A stretch of 64,000 nucleotides of DNA from Pohlia nutans (Eukaryota > Streptophyta > Bryopsida > Bryales > Mniaceae): positions 34,248,253 through 34,312,252 of the forward strand of contig CM040087.1 in NCBI GenBank assembly GCA_022496805.1. Direction: 5' to 3'. Of this stretch, positions 23,040-35,110 are shown piece after piece. Every line of letters begins with the position of its first letter. Positions within the stretch are counted from its first letter, which is position 1. The translations under genes were made by a program, and so were the position numbers. The notes beneath the pieces were generated by a model. That model was not told the DNA's origin. It saw only the letters and a program-made list of their open reading frames with translations, and ran no database searches.

Positions 23040-24685
23040 TCTATGGTATAAAGTGTTGACTCCGAGAGTAGGTACTAAGGGAGTCATACCCTTGAGGTAT
23101 GGATAGACGGACTACCTCCAACACTCACTTCATTCACAATCAAAGTATAAATTTGACTAGTACCTCTTCTTTTCACAAGAAGATTTTGGGACAAGATTTT
23201 GGAGCTTCTGCTATTCATGACAACAAGTTTTGAGTTTTTTTCCCTTGGTATTGCAATCGCAGGTCTATTTTTTCATCTATTATATAAATGCACATTGTCA
23301 TGAGATTTGTCACGACCCCTTTGTCACAAAAACAATCACATTTTTGTTTTAAACGTTTCATCCTCTGTCATCCCAAATGTTTTTCATCCTGTTCTATAAG
23401 ACTTCGACCACGTATTCAAGTTCATTGTTGCAGTGCAACATAAATGATAATTTCTAAATACTAATCATGTTTGTGCTAGTAAGTCTTAAGTTCAAATATC
23501 TACTGAGTTTTGAATAATGATACCAAGTTTTAGAAAACAACGTTAAAACCAAGGTTTGAGACCACAAGACCTCTAGAGGCAGCGAGAGCCTCGGTCTTTG
23601 AGTCTCAATTGAACAGTCTCAATAGAGGACTCTCCTAATTGCATATCATTGAAATTTGAACACAACTTAAAAGGGACAAGATGAATAAATGAGTTTTCAT
23701 ATTGAAAAGATTCCCTTATATTTTTTCAGTTTCACATGAATTGGGAAAAGATTCTCAAAAAGTTACTTTTCATTGCCCAAAATTCATTCCCAACTGAAGG
23801 CACAGCTTGTCAAATTTATGCCGCTTGTTCATGACGGTGCATTTTCATTATTATTATTAAAGTGTTCACTAAAGCATCACACCAAAGTAGTTCATAATTA
23901 AATTCTACGCTCTAACACAAATACAAATTCTGTCTAAGCTTTTACTTTCTCCAAATACTTTATTGTTTTCCTGTTCCGGTAGTGGCATAGAAAAGCAAGC
24001 ACGCCTCGGTCACGCCGCTAGCTGGCTGTCTTCCTCAATAAAGGAGCCTTCGCAATGGCAATTTAAGCCTGGCTTGCTCTAATTTAGCTGTACTCGGAAG
24101 ATTTGCACTGTCATCAATCGGTGCCCAGTTGCAGACTCCATTTCTCTCACTCTTTTTCAGATCGATTTGAAGCTTCGCATTTTTTCAGCACTTCGCTTAC
24201 TGTTTCCGTCATTCCCTTCTGCTTTTTGAGGGATCTTTTTTTTTACATCTGGGGCTTTCTTAGATCGATTGCAAACTGAAACCATCTCGCGAAATCATCA
24301 GATGTTTGTGTTTGCACTAGCTTCAATTCATTCCGATCAGTCTTTGGAGCTCTCGATCTGTAAATGTGTTTCTTACAACACATTGGGAATGGTGTAATTG
24401 CATTGCATTGCATCGCATGAAGCTTCGTTAGGCCATTCCTACGCATCGACTGCATTTGCGAGCCTTGAGCTCAATCGTGTTCGTTATTCTGAATCTCGAT
24501 CTTGTGTAAGTACAAGTCGTGAGGCTGTATACCGATCATCTCGTGTTGTAGATTGTGTGTTTCCGCACATGTTGTAGTTCATCGAGGAGCTACGCATTGA
24601 CTGAAGAGGTTGTATCCAATTGCAGACGATTAGACAGAGGGAGTGGCAGTCGTGTGTGGATTTTAGGGTTTGTCGATCGTTGGAC
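23040..24685. other. Spacer and 5' region of TPR gene 1
   Basis: Nothing gene-like is seen from 23040 to about 24000. The last 700 bp are less AT-rich and include the probable promoter and 5' UTR of the TPR gene. The part from about 24480 on is duplicated in the pseudogene at 15625-16300. Confidence 0.5.
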
Positions 24686-25345
24686 ATGGCGGTGATGTTG
24701 AGATCGGTGTCATCGCTGGGCCGTTTGATGAGCTCGTCGGGTGCAGCCACGAGAGTGTGGTGTGCGATGTCGAAACCGAACGCATTCTCATTCCAAGATC
24801 AAGATCCGTTCAAGTCCAAGAACACCGCCGGATTCTCCCAGTCGGCGGATGTTCCGACTCGTTGCCAAGCTGCCGTTGCGGTTCGCCCTCTTCCCACAAG
24901 ACAAGTAGTGGAGCAGCGGCCAGCTGTGGAGGTGGAGAAACGAATTCCTGCGCCAGAGGCTCGCCCGGAGACGATTGACCAACCTGCAGCGCCCTTGCCT
25001 CGATCGTTTCTTGCAGAATCTGTCGGCGGCCACCTGGTCGAGTGCAGCGGGCGAGGGAGCCGGCCCTTGTACACAAATGTGCTTGCGGAGTTTCAGCTCA
25101 GCTTCGTCCACACAGAGGTCCTTGCGAAGGCGGATCACAATGCTGTGAAGAAGGCATTCCATGCTGCTCTTGCGAGTGCTCCCAGCGATGCCCGCCTTCT
25201 GTCCCAGTTTGCAATGTTCACGTGGAAATTGCTGGGCGACTTGGATGCCGCGGAGGATCTCTTCAACAAAGCTCTGGAGCTCGCACCACACGATCCTGAC
25301 ATTCAGGCTAACCATGCACTGTTTTTATGGCAGTGTGAGTCCTGA
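24686..25345 (+). CDS. TPR-like protein, copy 1
   Basis: Single exon, 219 residues. The ATG at 24686 was chosen because the same MAV/MAL start is shared with the paralogues at 61101 and 49709. The first 30 residues (MAVMLRSVSSLGRLMSSSGA) are Ser/Arg-rich without acidic residues, compatible with an organelle transit peptide (inference). A conserved RCQAA motif follows near residue 57. Residues 150-219 form a TPR-like helical region (SDARLLSQFAMFTWKLLGDL, DAAEDLFNKALELAPHDPDI) ending FLWQC plus two residues. The F-W-x(3)-D-D-A-A-E pattern is that of the plant TPR-like superfamily whose members repeat YAxFLW segments. The function is unknown; protein binding is likely. Confidence 0.8.
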   Translation: MAVMLRSVSSLGRLMSSSGAATRVWCAMSKPNAFSFQDQDPFKSKNTAGFSQSADVPTRCQAAVAVRPLPTRQVVEQRPAVEVEKRIPAPEARPETIDQPAAPLPRSFLAESVGGHLVECSGRGSRPLYTNVLAEFQLSFVHTEVLAKADHNAVKKAFHAALASAPSDARLLSQFAMFTWKLLGDLDAAEDLFNKALELAPHDPDIQANHALFLWQCES

Positions 25346-28300
25346 TCAAGACATTCTACAAACCTTTTTCGGCCATGAAACGATGCTCTTCCAAGGTATG
25401 AGCACATCAAGTGTAACATAGACATAACGGAAAACGAAAACAAGACCTGTGAGTGTTATCATAACTATTTTTAGTAGGAGCTGATTACGGAGTACTACAA
25501 TTCTCTTACATGTACAGATTTTTTGGCATAAGAATGCTACACCAACTTCTTGTTTCCGTTGTATTATGGTACCAGAGGATACTAAGTATTTGGATCGAGC
25601 CTTGATTTCGTAATTGTAGACTAGAGATTGAGAAGTTTATTGGACATAATGCCAAGTTGTTCTCTTGAATCAGTAATATCTGAGAATACTTTTTGGATCA
25701 TCAGAGGGCTCCCATTGAACACAACATTATGGCTTATAAAATTATAACTTATATAACTCTCCTCTCTCTCCTTGGTCACATCTGCCTCTCCGTTGATTAG
25801 TCAAATTGGCATTATGTTTGTGGAATCTCTTTGAAGCTAATGTGGCTTCCGAGTTATTACATTCTTATGGGCACTACATAAGGTAGAGAATACTAAAATT
25901 GTTGTAGGCCTAATCCCGTGTCAAGTGGTCATAGAACTTGCACTCACGTGTATTCAGCAATATGCAATATGACTTGGCTCAATATCTATGACCACTAACC
26001 TTTGGATGGAAAATGGAGTTGTCTACTACCGTATCTTAGGGTCAGGTTCGGAGAAAAACAATTCTAAAAAGAAACGCCGGAATTTTTGGGAAATTGATTT
26101 TCAAAATTTAAGGGACAGATTTGGCCAGAGTGGAGAATGCATTGGCCAGCCAAGAATGCTACTGTATGCAGGCTGGCTTGGACATGGACGAGTTTAGTGT
26201 TTCACAGGTACTGAAAGCAGACAGGGCCGCAATCTCAGCTTGTCTCAGGAGCAGTCTGTGATTGTGCAGTGAACAATTGTAACTTAGAATGCGATGTGTA
26301 CTTTACTGTGGCCTGGATCCTTGTGAGAAACATGTGTGTTGTGATCCATCCCTGCGGACAACTGACAACTTCATGTGCCACTGCTGTTGCTGTTGCTGTT
26401 GGGACGAGATCGAACTGTTGCTGTTGTTGTCAGAATCACTGTTCTTATGAGTTGTGCAAGAAGCGGACACATGTTTCTTGTGTATGGTTTTGCAGTCCAA
26501 GTGCGTTTCTTGTGTATGGTTTTGCACTCGAAGTGCATTCTCATTCGTTAGAGCATCCTCAAGGGTCTCGTGATGGGCTCTTGATTTTGTCCCCAATGCC
26601 AGCCGTCATCATTGTTTAAGAATTTGGCTGAGGTGGCAGCGGTTGAGTCACATGTTGACTCTCGACTGTGAATAAAAAAAAGGTGGAATATAAAAAGCGA
26701 GTGGGATAAAAATTGGTTGATAGTTGTGATAAAAAGAAGTTGACTACTAAAAGAGAGGTAAGTGGTGGGCACACTGGAATCACCAAATGTGATGTGCAAG
26801 GGGCTACAAATTGAGAGGTCAAAAAATCATGGATGGAAAGTGAAAAAATCATTAAAGATAACAATCATTAGAGTTAACCAAAAAGATTGTCTCAAGGTAG
26901 AAAGAAACCTTCAACTCACCATAGATTGCAAAACTAGTTTAGGGTGAGTTGGAGGATAATTTAAAGCAAGGCCTTGCATTGCCTTGGGGCGTGGAACTCA
27001 TGACCTTCTCAAAGCTAGAGAGAGTTCCTACAACTTCTCTCAAGCCAAGAGACCCCCGACCATGTTTATTATTCATGAACAATGAATGTCAAAAATTATA
27101 TTTATAGGAAGAGAACTCCACTTCGTGGAGAAGTTCTATTTTTGGATAACTGTATTGGGTCAAAGAAAATGATTCCCATTTGCAAAGTTGCATTGGTGTA
27201 CTAATTAATTAGTTCCATTGAAAATGCTTTTAGAGCATCCGCACCCTACTATTGAAATGAGGAGATTCTCTATAAAGTGCATGAAAAGTGCTTGAATGTA
27301 ATGTTGAAAATTAAGGGTAGGTATATGAGAGCCACAAAATATGAACACTATAATGATTACTCATGTATAGTGATTGTGATTGGTTCATGGACAATAGAGT
27401 TATTTGTAAAGGCATCTGGTCTTCTGTCCTACTTTTTTCATGGACCAGAGCTAGAACCAGAGCATTCTGACACCACTTCTCCTCATGGTCCCACCCCACT
27501 ACCCAATTCTACTCCCTCCCTCCAAATTTTTATGAATAAAAATTTCAATCCATCTAGTGTTCTATTTTGGGTCTACAGTAAGATCATGCCGATCCTCTCC
27601 TTTCCATTTTACAGGTCAAAAAGAAGGGATTTGAGGGACTTTACAAATAACTCTAATATATAGGAACATATAGTCGTTCAAGGATGTGGAAACGAATCTT
27701 ATGACACCAATTTTGAATGTGATGATAGAGGTCAAGAGGTGAATTGAAAGGAGATTGAAGATGCACTTAGAGCATTGCCACCTTTAGGCCGAGCATGTGC
27801 ACCAATTATTACATAATTAATCACAATAAAAAGTTTATAACATCATTGTAGTTTGATTTGATGCTTTGTCAACCACACTACAAATGGTTTTTTGGCAAAG
27901 GCCTTGATAGAAATTCAGATGGTAGGCCGTCCAATGATTATACGTAGTGACTCTTCTATTGGCTTTTTTGCTAATGCATTGTGGGAAAGAATCAATAAGT
28001 TTGCATTTTCTATATTTGGTAGGGAGGTTGAAAAATGAGGCTTGATGATGGTATCTTGGGAGTGAATGATGCACATTATAGATAGAATAAGGTGTTAGTG
28101 GTGGTAGAAAGCCTGATCCAAGAGTAGAGTGTTTTTTTGTTAAGTAGTCACTATTTATTATTTGAAGTAAGAGAACGCACTTGGAGTGCAAATGTAGGTT
28201 GCATATTTGCATTGGATCTCTTGCCCAACTTCAAATACCAATATTGTCCCTTGATTGCTTGACGGATGAAGGATATTCTTACATAACAAGGTTAAGGTTG

Positions 28301-29257
28301 ACACATTGACAGACAAATACAACTTAGGCAAACACAACCTTCAAGTCCTGTAATCTCTAACAATCTTTAGAACCAAATTTGATTTTTTTTTCTTCTTAGT
28401 TTGGATAGATTGAAGAGGGAGTTCTTCTATTTCATTACCGTTTTGGAAAACACTAATCTTGTTAAATTCTAAGTCCATATGTCAGCAAAGAAGAGGCACA
28501 AGTAGCAAAAAATTTATTTTTATTTTCTAATTTTTCAAATTTCAATTGACAAAATTTCTTTGGAATTCAATCATTTTTGTTATATGAGATAAAGTGCATG
28601 AAATTTGTTGTATGTACACCACTTCAGCAATTTTTGCCATCACAAAGAAATCAATTATTTTAATGTATAAATTAGCATTACGTTGTGTTTACATATGCAA
28701 TGACTTACTCTACCAATATAAATTTGGTTTTATTGTAGTTCATGCATTTTGATATATTAAAAGCTCTTATTATCAACTGTAAAGGAAAACATATGAAGAA
28801 AACGATATCTCATCATGCACCCTTTCAAATAAGAAAAATCAATACCTATATTATTAAGAGTTTCCGTTTCTTTACCTTTTAAAATTTTTATTCAATCAAA
28901 AAGTTTTTATCTTTATTTACTTTTGAGATGACTAAGGTTGTTATCCATAACATCCAACTAAATTGTACGAGGTTCTGACAATGATGTTTAATTAATGAAT
29001 ATATTCTATTTTTTTTTTCAATGTTAATGGATATGAAGTACACTTAAATGAACTAATCTATTGATGATGAAGGTAGTAAAAAAATTCTTACTAATGTTAG
29101 TACAATGTTTGGATTCATTCTTTGCATTTGGACACACAAGTCCAAAAGCAATAATTGCATTTCCATCTTGTTTTTTTGAACCTATGTATGAAAATCACAA
29201 CCATCTTTTGTGCCTTTTTTTGAGAGTACATGGTGCAAAATCGCAAGTATTTCTTTC
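25346..29257. other. Long spacer, no gene recognised
   Basis: Contains a short (CTGTTG)n-type run near 26380-26430 that creates a poly-Gln frame on the other strand, and several AT-rich open frames (25988, 26269, 27277, 27835) without motifs. Motifs resembling MITE ends (TTAGAGCATCC near 26550 and 27235) occur but no matching inverted partners were found. Confidence 0.45.
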
Positions 29258-29774
29258 TTAACCCCTAAATGCTTATAGCCCTCTTCAAATTTGACAATTT
29301 TGCAAAAATGCATTATAAAATGCAACCTAGAGGGATATTCTGATCTTGATATATGAATAAAATTTGTGCGTCATGAATTTTAGATTCTATTCATATGATT
29401 AGATCTATGATTGCTATTAACAATAATTTTGTATAAAATTTGAAATGTGAAATTCAAAATTATTTTGTAATTCAATCAGAAATAAGATATTGACAATCTA
29501 TGGATGAAATTCTTTGTGATTGGTTGAAACGTAATAATCTAAATGTAGTGATTTTTGGAGATTTTTTGGTTGCTTAATTTTATGAATTGACTTTTTTAGA
29601 GCACTTTTACATTGAAATCTTCAAAAATCTGGATGAATCATATGCAGGAAGCTAACTTCCCATAGAATCTACTGTAAAAATTCCACACTACGAAAAATGC
29701 ATGACAGATGAGAAAATTTGGATGAAATTTGCACATCATTCAAAAAATGGATGCTTAGGCAGTTAGAGGTTAAT
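29258..29774. mobile_element. TTAA-type element, 517 bp
   Basis: Edges are TTAACCCCTAAATGCTTATA and GCAGTTAGAGGTTAA. The interior is homologous, in inverse orientation, to 58788-59350 and partly to 43771-44150 and 46795-47381 (shared AATTTTAGATTCTATTCATA-like stretch and CACTTTTACATTGAA). Non-autonomous. Confidence 0.75.
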
Positions 29775-31691
29775 CACAAGTGACTTTTATTTTATTTTTA
29801 CTTTGTGTTGCTTTAACCTTTATTTTTGGGACACAAGTCCAAAAGACATAATTGTATGTCGTTCCTTTCTTTTGTGACACAAGTAAAAAAGTCACAACCA
29901 CGTTATGTCCCTTTCTTTCACGAGACACGTCACAAACTTTCAACCACATTCCATCCCTTTCTTTTTAGTGTGTTTTGTCCCTTTTTAATATGATTTTAGA
30001 AAATAACCATTTTTTAAATTTCAATATTTTTGATAAATGCATTGAAATCACATGAAACTTATTTTGTGCACGCCCTTTCCTCAACGACTTTTTGACTTTT
30101 TGATGGCCTCCATTGGCCTAAAGTTGTTAAAATCCAAGGGGCCATCACTGACAAATCAAACAACAAGACAATGTAAACAATAAAAACAAAGAAAAACAAA
30201 AAAAATTGTCTCCAACCAACCACAACATAATTATGAGATTCACATTAATGGAGTCTACTCTCAAAAGGGCCCACATTAAGGGTAGCTCACGCGAATTTGG
30301 TCATAGTAGCCCAATTTAGGAACACTTCCTCCAACAAACTCTTCATTCACGATGGCCCTTCGGGACAAAGTTACTCTCTTGCTTACTCATCAAGCCATCC
30401 TCTCATTTTACATTGTTCACATATGAAAGCCAAATAATTCCTCACAAACTGTAACGTAACCTGGTAGCAGTTCCCAGCACCCCTAGATTCCCAAATGAGC
30501 TTTTCCACCATCCACACTTTTTTTTTTATGGGTCACAACCAATAAAAGAAGGTAACATGTGCACTTTCTAAAAAAAATGAATTAATTTGTGCCGGAGCTG
30601 CTGCCACAATACGGTAATCTACAACACTCAAGCCTACACAAACAAATCGTAACAGTCTACATACCCATGTAAAAAAACTCAAGCCGTCTCCAACAAATTA
30701 GTAGACAACATACAATGAATCAAGCCATGAAGTAAAATGGTGTTTCAAAGTCAATTATACTTCATCCTCTTGTCTGGCTGAGATTTGAAAATCAAATAGA
30801 CTTGTAAAATCCAACTCAACTGTACCCTCACTCACACACACGAAGTTGAGTTTACAAACTCAATTGAATTACTCAACTCAGCTGTCAATGCAGGGAGGGT
30901 CTACTGTATTGCGCAAGAATCTCCAAACTCTCTCCCCCTATTGAATCCATGAACTAAATTGTACACGGCAAACTCTTCAAAGAAACTGGACGTATTGTAC
31001 TAATCACCAATCTGCGTACCCAGGTGACAAATAAATGGGGAAAGTAATCTGTAATAATGACCACCGTGTAGTGGAATGTAATGTAATGTAATGGTAATAA
31101 CGAAGGATGAATCTCTCACATGCTAAATATAATTGCACAGTAATTAAGTTACCGGTACCTGAATGGTGAGCATCACAATCGTATTCATTACCGTCAATGG
31201 CTTTCATTCATATGTTCGTTGAGCTCATGCAATCTGTGACAATCAATCACGAAAGACAGTCGTCAGATATCTCGACGTTGGAGCGGACATTTAATACAAC
31301 GGTCCCATCCATTCCATTCATCACAAAACTCCAGCACAATAATACGACATCAAAGACCGACACTTAACTCATCAGTATTCACAGGTTGCCATTACATCCA
31401 CCACGTGTCGAGGAAACAATCAAGACGATCAGCAAAAGCTGAGAATGAATGGAGAGTTTATGAATGGTTGTTGATAGAATTGCATATTTTTGTCTCTTCA
31501 ATCAACAAACTTTCATTTCCATACAATGAGGGTCATCCAAAGGTTTCAAATGTCCAATTAGGGTGTTTGAATCGCTTGGAGTGGCGAGGCTGGAGTAGCA
31601 AAATATCACAAGACTCAAGGGAAACATTCAACGGACGGGTCATGTGTAATGAACATGACCACAAATATTCTTCAATAGAATATATCACTAG
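29775..31691. other. Spacer, no gene recognised
   Basis: Includes a small AATGT tandem run near 31075-31095. The plus-strand frame 31405-31764 overlaps the antisense protein-like stretch described next and is not supported as a gene. Confidence 0.45.
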
Positions 31692-32009
31692 TTACAGAAA
31701 TGGCTGTCTAAGAATCATCATCCTCTTGGGAGGAATTAATTGTAAAGTAGTTGCCTCTACGTGAGCCTTCCCTACCTTGTCATCAAGAAAAGACGTACCA
31801 ACAGGCTTCAGGGAAAGAAGCACCTCAAAGGTAGTCTGATTACGAGGAGGGAGAACATCAAAAACCAAGAATAGGACTCAATCTATGTTCAAGTTACACA
31901 GAAAGTGATGAGGATCTGTGTCGATGAAGTCGGGGTTAAGTTCTTTGAGACCTACTCTAATCAATTCTGTTACAATTTCAAATGTGGCAGCAAAGAGTTT
32001 AAAATTCAT
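31692..32009 (-). pseudogene. In-frame extension 3' of the coiled-coil gene, two stops
   Basis: Directly after the TAA of the coiled-coil gene the same minus-strand frame continues for 105 codons with one further stop (TGA at 31878-31880), ending at TAA 31692. The content looks protein-like: TFEIVTELIRVGLKELNPDF, then TDPHHFLCNLNID before the TGA, then FDVLPPRNQTTFEVLLSLKP after it. I do not recognise the family. It may be an old C-terminal part of the gene now separated by nonsense changes, exons joined by splicing I cannot place, or a remnant of another gene. The frame continuity is seen directly; the reading as former protein is inference. Confidence 0.4.
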
Positions 32010-33229
32010 TTACCATTTAAATGAACTGGTAAAGTGTTTGATAGGACTTTGAAGTCTTCGGACTTTCATCATCGCTTCTTCATGCTGGGCTTCCCTCTCA
32101 GCCATACGGATACTCATGACGAAGTACCGATCACGAAGCTCCTGCAATTCAGCCTCAAGAGACTTCACTTGCTCACGCAGCTTGGTGATTTCTTCACTAG
32201 CAGGTGCTTGCACAACTTTCTGCTCAGCGAACGCCGTGTGAAGCTGTGACTTGTAGAGGTTGTTCACCTCCACGGCCTCGGAAAGCTCAGTCTCCAGAGT
32301 CACGATCCGCTCAAGCATCTTGTTGCCGGATTCAGACTCAGTCTCAGCTGGAATCCGAGTCTCCAACAGTTGCTCATTGAGCTCCTGCAAGTGCTGAACC
32401 TCCTTCTGCAGCATGTCCTTGGTGCTCAGCTGGAACTGAAGCTCTCGTTCTCGTTGCGACAAAACAGTGTTGTGTTTCTGCAACCGAGTCAGCTCCATCT
32501 GCAGCTGCTCCATGCCAGAATTTTCCCCGCCAGCCAAAAGCTGCTCATTCGCAAGCTCCAGTCGCTCCAGGCTCTCGAGAAGACCGCTTTTCTCCTCTTC
32601 AAATTCCCGCTTCAGGGATTCATTCTCGGCCAGGCTCTTCTTCAGAGCCGCCTCCAGCAACCTGTTCCGGTGATAGTACTTTTAGCCAAATTACTCCATA
32701 AAATTTGGGCTAGCTAATTGATACAAAAAAGGAACAATAGCCAGATTTCCTACAGATGTGTAGCCTCTTTAAACCTAGGTACCACGTGTATATTAACTGT
32801 ATATGAACATGAAAAGAGCATTCAAGTAGCCTGGACTGCTCTTCAAGTAGAAAAAATGCTAAACAAAAAAACCGCTGACCTGTTCTTCTCGAGCAAGTCG
32901 GCATTCTCGCTGCGAGCAGGGGATCGAGGAGACATGGGCGAAAACTCTGCGAATTTCCGAGTGGAAAAGATGGGCTTCAATGGCTGGTCCTTCTCGTCTA
33001 GCAGCTTCTCACCCACCTCCGGATCCAGAAGGGCTTCCCCTTTGGCACTCTCCCAGTTGCGAAACCTTGACTTGGCATTGTCAACAATCTCGGGCTCGGG
33101 TTGCCTCTGTTTCGAACATATCACTCGCTTGATTTCGCCCTCCGGCGAATCCATCACTCCGCCCTTGTCCAGATCGGATTCAGCTCCACGCAAATTGGAG
33201 CCCAGCAGAACCTCCTCGCTCACCGTCAT
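32010..33229 (-). CDS. Coiled-coil protein, two exons
   Basis: Exon 1 is 33229-32880 (start ATG, MTVSEEVLLGS) and exon 2 is 32661-32010. The 218-bp intron has GT..AG borders and the joined frame gives 333 residues. The N-terminal 100 residues are polar with a SPMSPRSP cluster, probably a disordered, phosphorylatable region. From about residue 110 to 320 the protein is a long heptad-type coiled coil (LLEAALKKSLAENESLKREF; EEITKLREQVKSLEAELQEL). The motif ELRDRYFVMSIRMAEREAQ resembles the C-terminal end of plant myosin-heavy-chain-like/NT-C2 coiled-coil proteins (ERYxxxSLxxAEVE), though this protein lacks the C2 domain. A scaffold role is plausible. Use of the TAA at 32010 is uncertain because protein-like sequence follows in frame. 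Confidence 0.75.
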
Positions 33230-34660
33230 CGCCTGACAATGAAGCCGCTGCTCTGATCAAACCTGGAAAGAAAAAAACAGACGTCAACCCCCGGAATTTC
33301 ATACCCTCGCTGCCTCCAGTTTTAGTTAGGGCAAAGTCATTGAACCATTTTGAACCCTGCCACACTTAAGCTACCTTGAGTACGGAGACCCGACGCCAAC
33401 CGAAAATCGATCCTAAAATCGCGCCTGATATCCGGCAGTTTGAATTCAGATCACCGGGAAGTGATTCAACGGTAAGATGAAGATTGTAGGGTGTTCTCTG
33501 CCTGCGGAATGATAGCGGAGGGAAATTCCGAGAGCTTACCCCAGCGGAGTTTGAATCAGGCGTGATCGATGAAAAATCACTGACGCTGCAAATCCACCAG
33601 GCTCTTTTTACGCCTATTTCACAGCGACGACCTCCGAAGAAAGAAAAGCTTCGGGACTTGAATCTCTCGATCTGAGCAGGACCGCTATTGCAAAACTGGT
33701 TGCTCCGACACAGACAGGAAGAAGAAAAAGTCGGATAACAAGAAATGGTGGAACGTAATCAACAGCGAGTCGGTTGCCAGAAAACGGCCACCGACGACTG
33801 ACGCGTGGTTGACCGAACGCAACGACGACAGAAAATAAAGAATGCGCGGCGACGCGCTACGACGACAGGGCAATGTCGCCACCACCACCTCTTGCACGCA
33901 ACCACGCACCGCGACGTGAACAGGGGAACAGAATGGTGCAGAAGCGCATTAAACAACGACGGACCTGGAATGCGAACACGGGATCCAAGAGAGAGGGGGC
34001 ATAGACAGGAAGTAGAGCAACACACTAGCTTGCCTTTCCTTCGGCCCCACCAATCACGAGCGAGAAGGAGCTGGAATCGTGCCGATTTCTTCTCTGACAC
34101 CCTTGAAGTTACCGATCTGACAGACAGAACACTGACCACCCGCACAAACAGTCATCACCCGTTTCTCATCACGCAAACAAACTTCATTCAAATCCCTCTA
34201 CATCAGGCTACTGTAGTCATGCTACAGTGAGATCTATCGTACCGGATTACTGGCAATAATTTTTTTTTAAAACACAATTAAATGCGGATCTGCTTTAAAA
34301 AATTGAAATACGAGAAGGAAAGGTACTAGGTTTTAACTTAGCGATCCACACATTCAAAGGGAACGAATCAAAAGATGCGTTGTGATTTTTGTTGTGTCTG
34401 TCGCCCACGAGGAGCTCAAGCTGAGAGTTACCATAAGCTGCGAGATTCAAATCTCTTAGGGCAAGGTGCTCTGCTCCTGTGGAATGGGACCACGCGCTGT
34501 TGCGCCATAGTCACAGGGCTCGCAACATGAACTCAAGTAAAAATAGCAAAATTCGAAAAAAATTACGAAAAAAAGTAGGAAGTTTATTAGAGAAAATTGC
34601 GAGGAAACTGCCGTAACGCGATTGATCCAGCGGCGGTGGTCATTGTGATCGAGGAATAGA
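33230..34660. promoter_or_regulatory. Less AT-rich region between divergent frames
   Basis: This stretch lies between the minus-strand coiled-coil gene and the plus-strand ORF at 34661 and is clearly richer in G and C than the surroundings. It likely includes the 5' UTR and promoter of the coiled-coil gene. Open frames at 33685-34230 on both strands overlap one another and look fortuitous. Confidence 0.35.
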
Positions 34661-35065
34661 ATGAATACGGCCGATCGTTCCGTTTTATCGCCTGATCCAG
34701 CGACTGGTGATTTTGGGGTGGAATTTGAAAAATATCCCTTTGCCAGTACCGCGGCGAGTGCCACCCAATTCGGGATTGTCGTGCTTTGGTTTCTAATCCG
34801 GGCGTGGATTGCGGAGTTCGCCCGCGCCTCCGCTTCGGGCGTGGTGGTGGGTGCATTGTCCCGTCCCGCTCCGGCCTCCTCGCGCGCGTGTAACCGGGTA
34901 TCTACTTATGTGTTGTGGCGGTTCGGGGTATCTGACGTGGTAGTGGTATATGCGCCAATGCCAAGTCAGCACGCCCTTGGCTTCATTCTCTTCTTCGTCT
35001 CCGCTGCTCTCTTGCTTGTGGTTGGCTCCAGCGCATCGGTTAAGTTCAGCTTCAAATTGGTGTAA
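34661..35065 (+). CDS. Hypothetical small membrane-type ORF
   Basis: An open frame of 134 codons beginning MNTADRSVLSPDPATGDFG in a locally GC-rich patch. It has a hydrophobic stretch near residues 36-50 (QFGIVVLWFLIRAWIAEF) and another near 108-125 (GFILFFVSAALLLVVGSSAS). No family is recognised. It may be a true small gene, a first exon (a possible donor follows CNR at about 34898), or chance in GC-rich DNA. Confidence 0.3.
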   Translation: MNTADRSVLSPDPATGDFGVEFEKYPFASTAASATQFGIVVLWFLIRAWIAEFARASASGVVVGALSRPAPASSRACNRVSTYVLWRFGVSDVVVVYAPMPSQHALGFILFFVSAALLLVVGSSASVKFSFKLV

Positions 35066-35110
35066 CATGAATTATATTTCTCGACAACATGATTGGTTGA
35101 ATTTGTCGTT

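Noticed and set aside
24484..25315. Antisense frames over TPR gene 1 (175, 91, 88, 88 codons)
   Set aside because: Shadows of a GC-richer coding exon; the paralogues agree only in the plus-strand frame.
26303..26596. Gln/Ser-rich frame on the minus strand
   Set aside because: Produced by a (CTGTTG)n-like run; no homologue or start context.
27231..27790. A MITE between two TTAGAGCAT motifs (27235 and 27765)
   Set aside because: Both motifs are in the same orientation and the interior does not pair; no inverted partner was found.
31405..31764. 119-codon plus-strand ORF
   Set aside because: No motif, and it overlaps the antisense protein-like extension of the coiled-coil gene.
34484..34856. 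Minus-strand frames near 34.5-34.9 kb
   Set aside because: Overlapping frames in a GC-rich patch without domain content; the plus-strand frame is slightly better and is itself doubtful.
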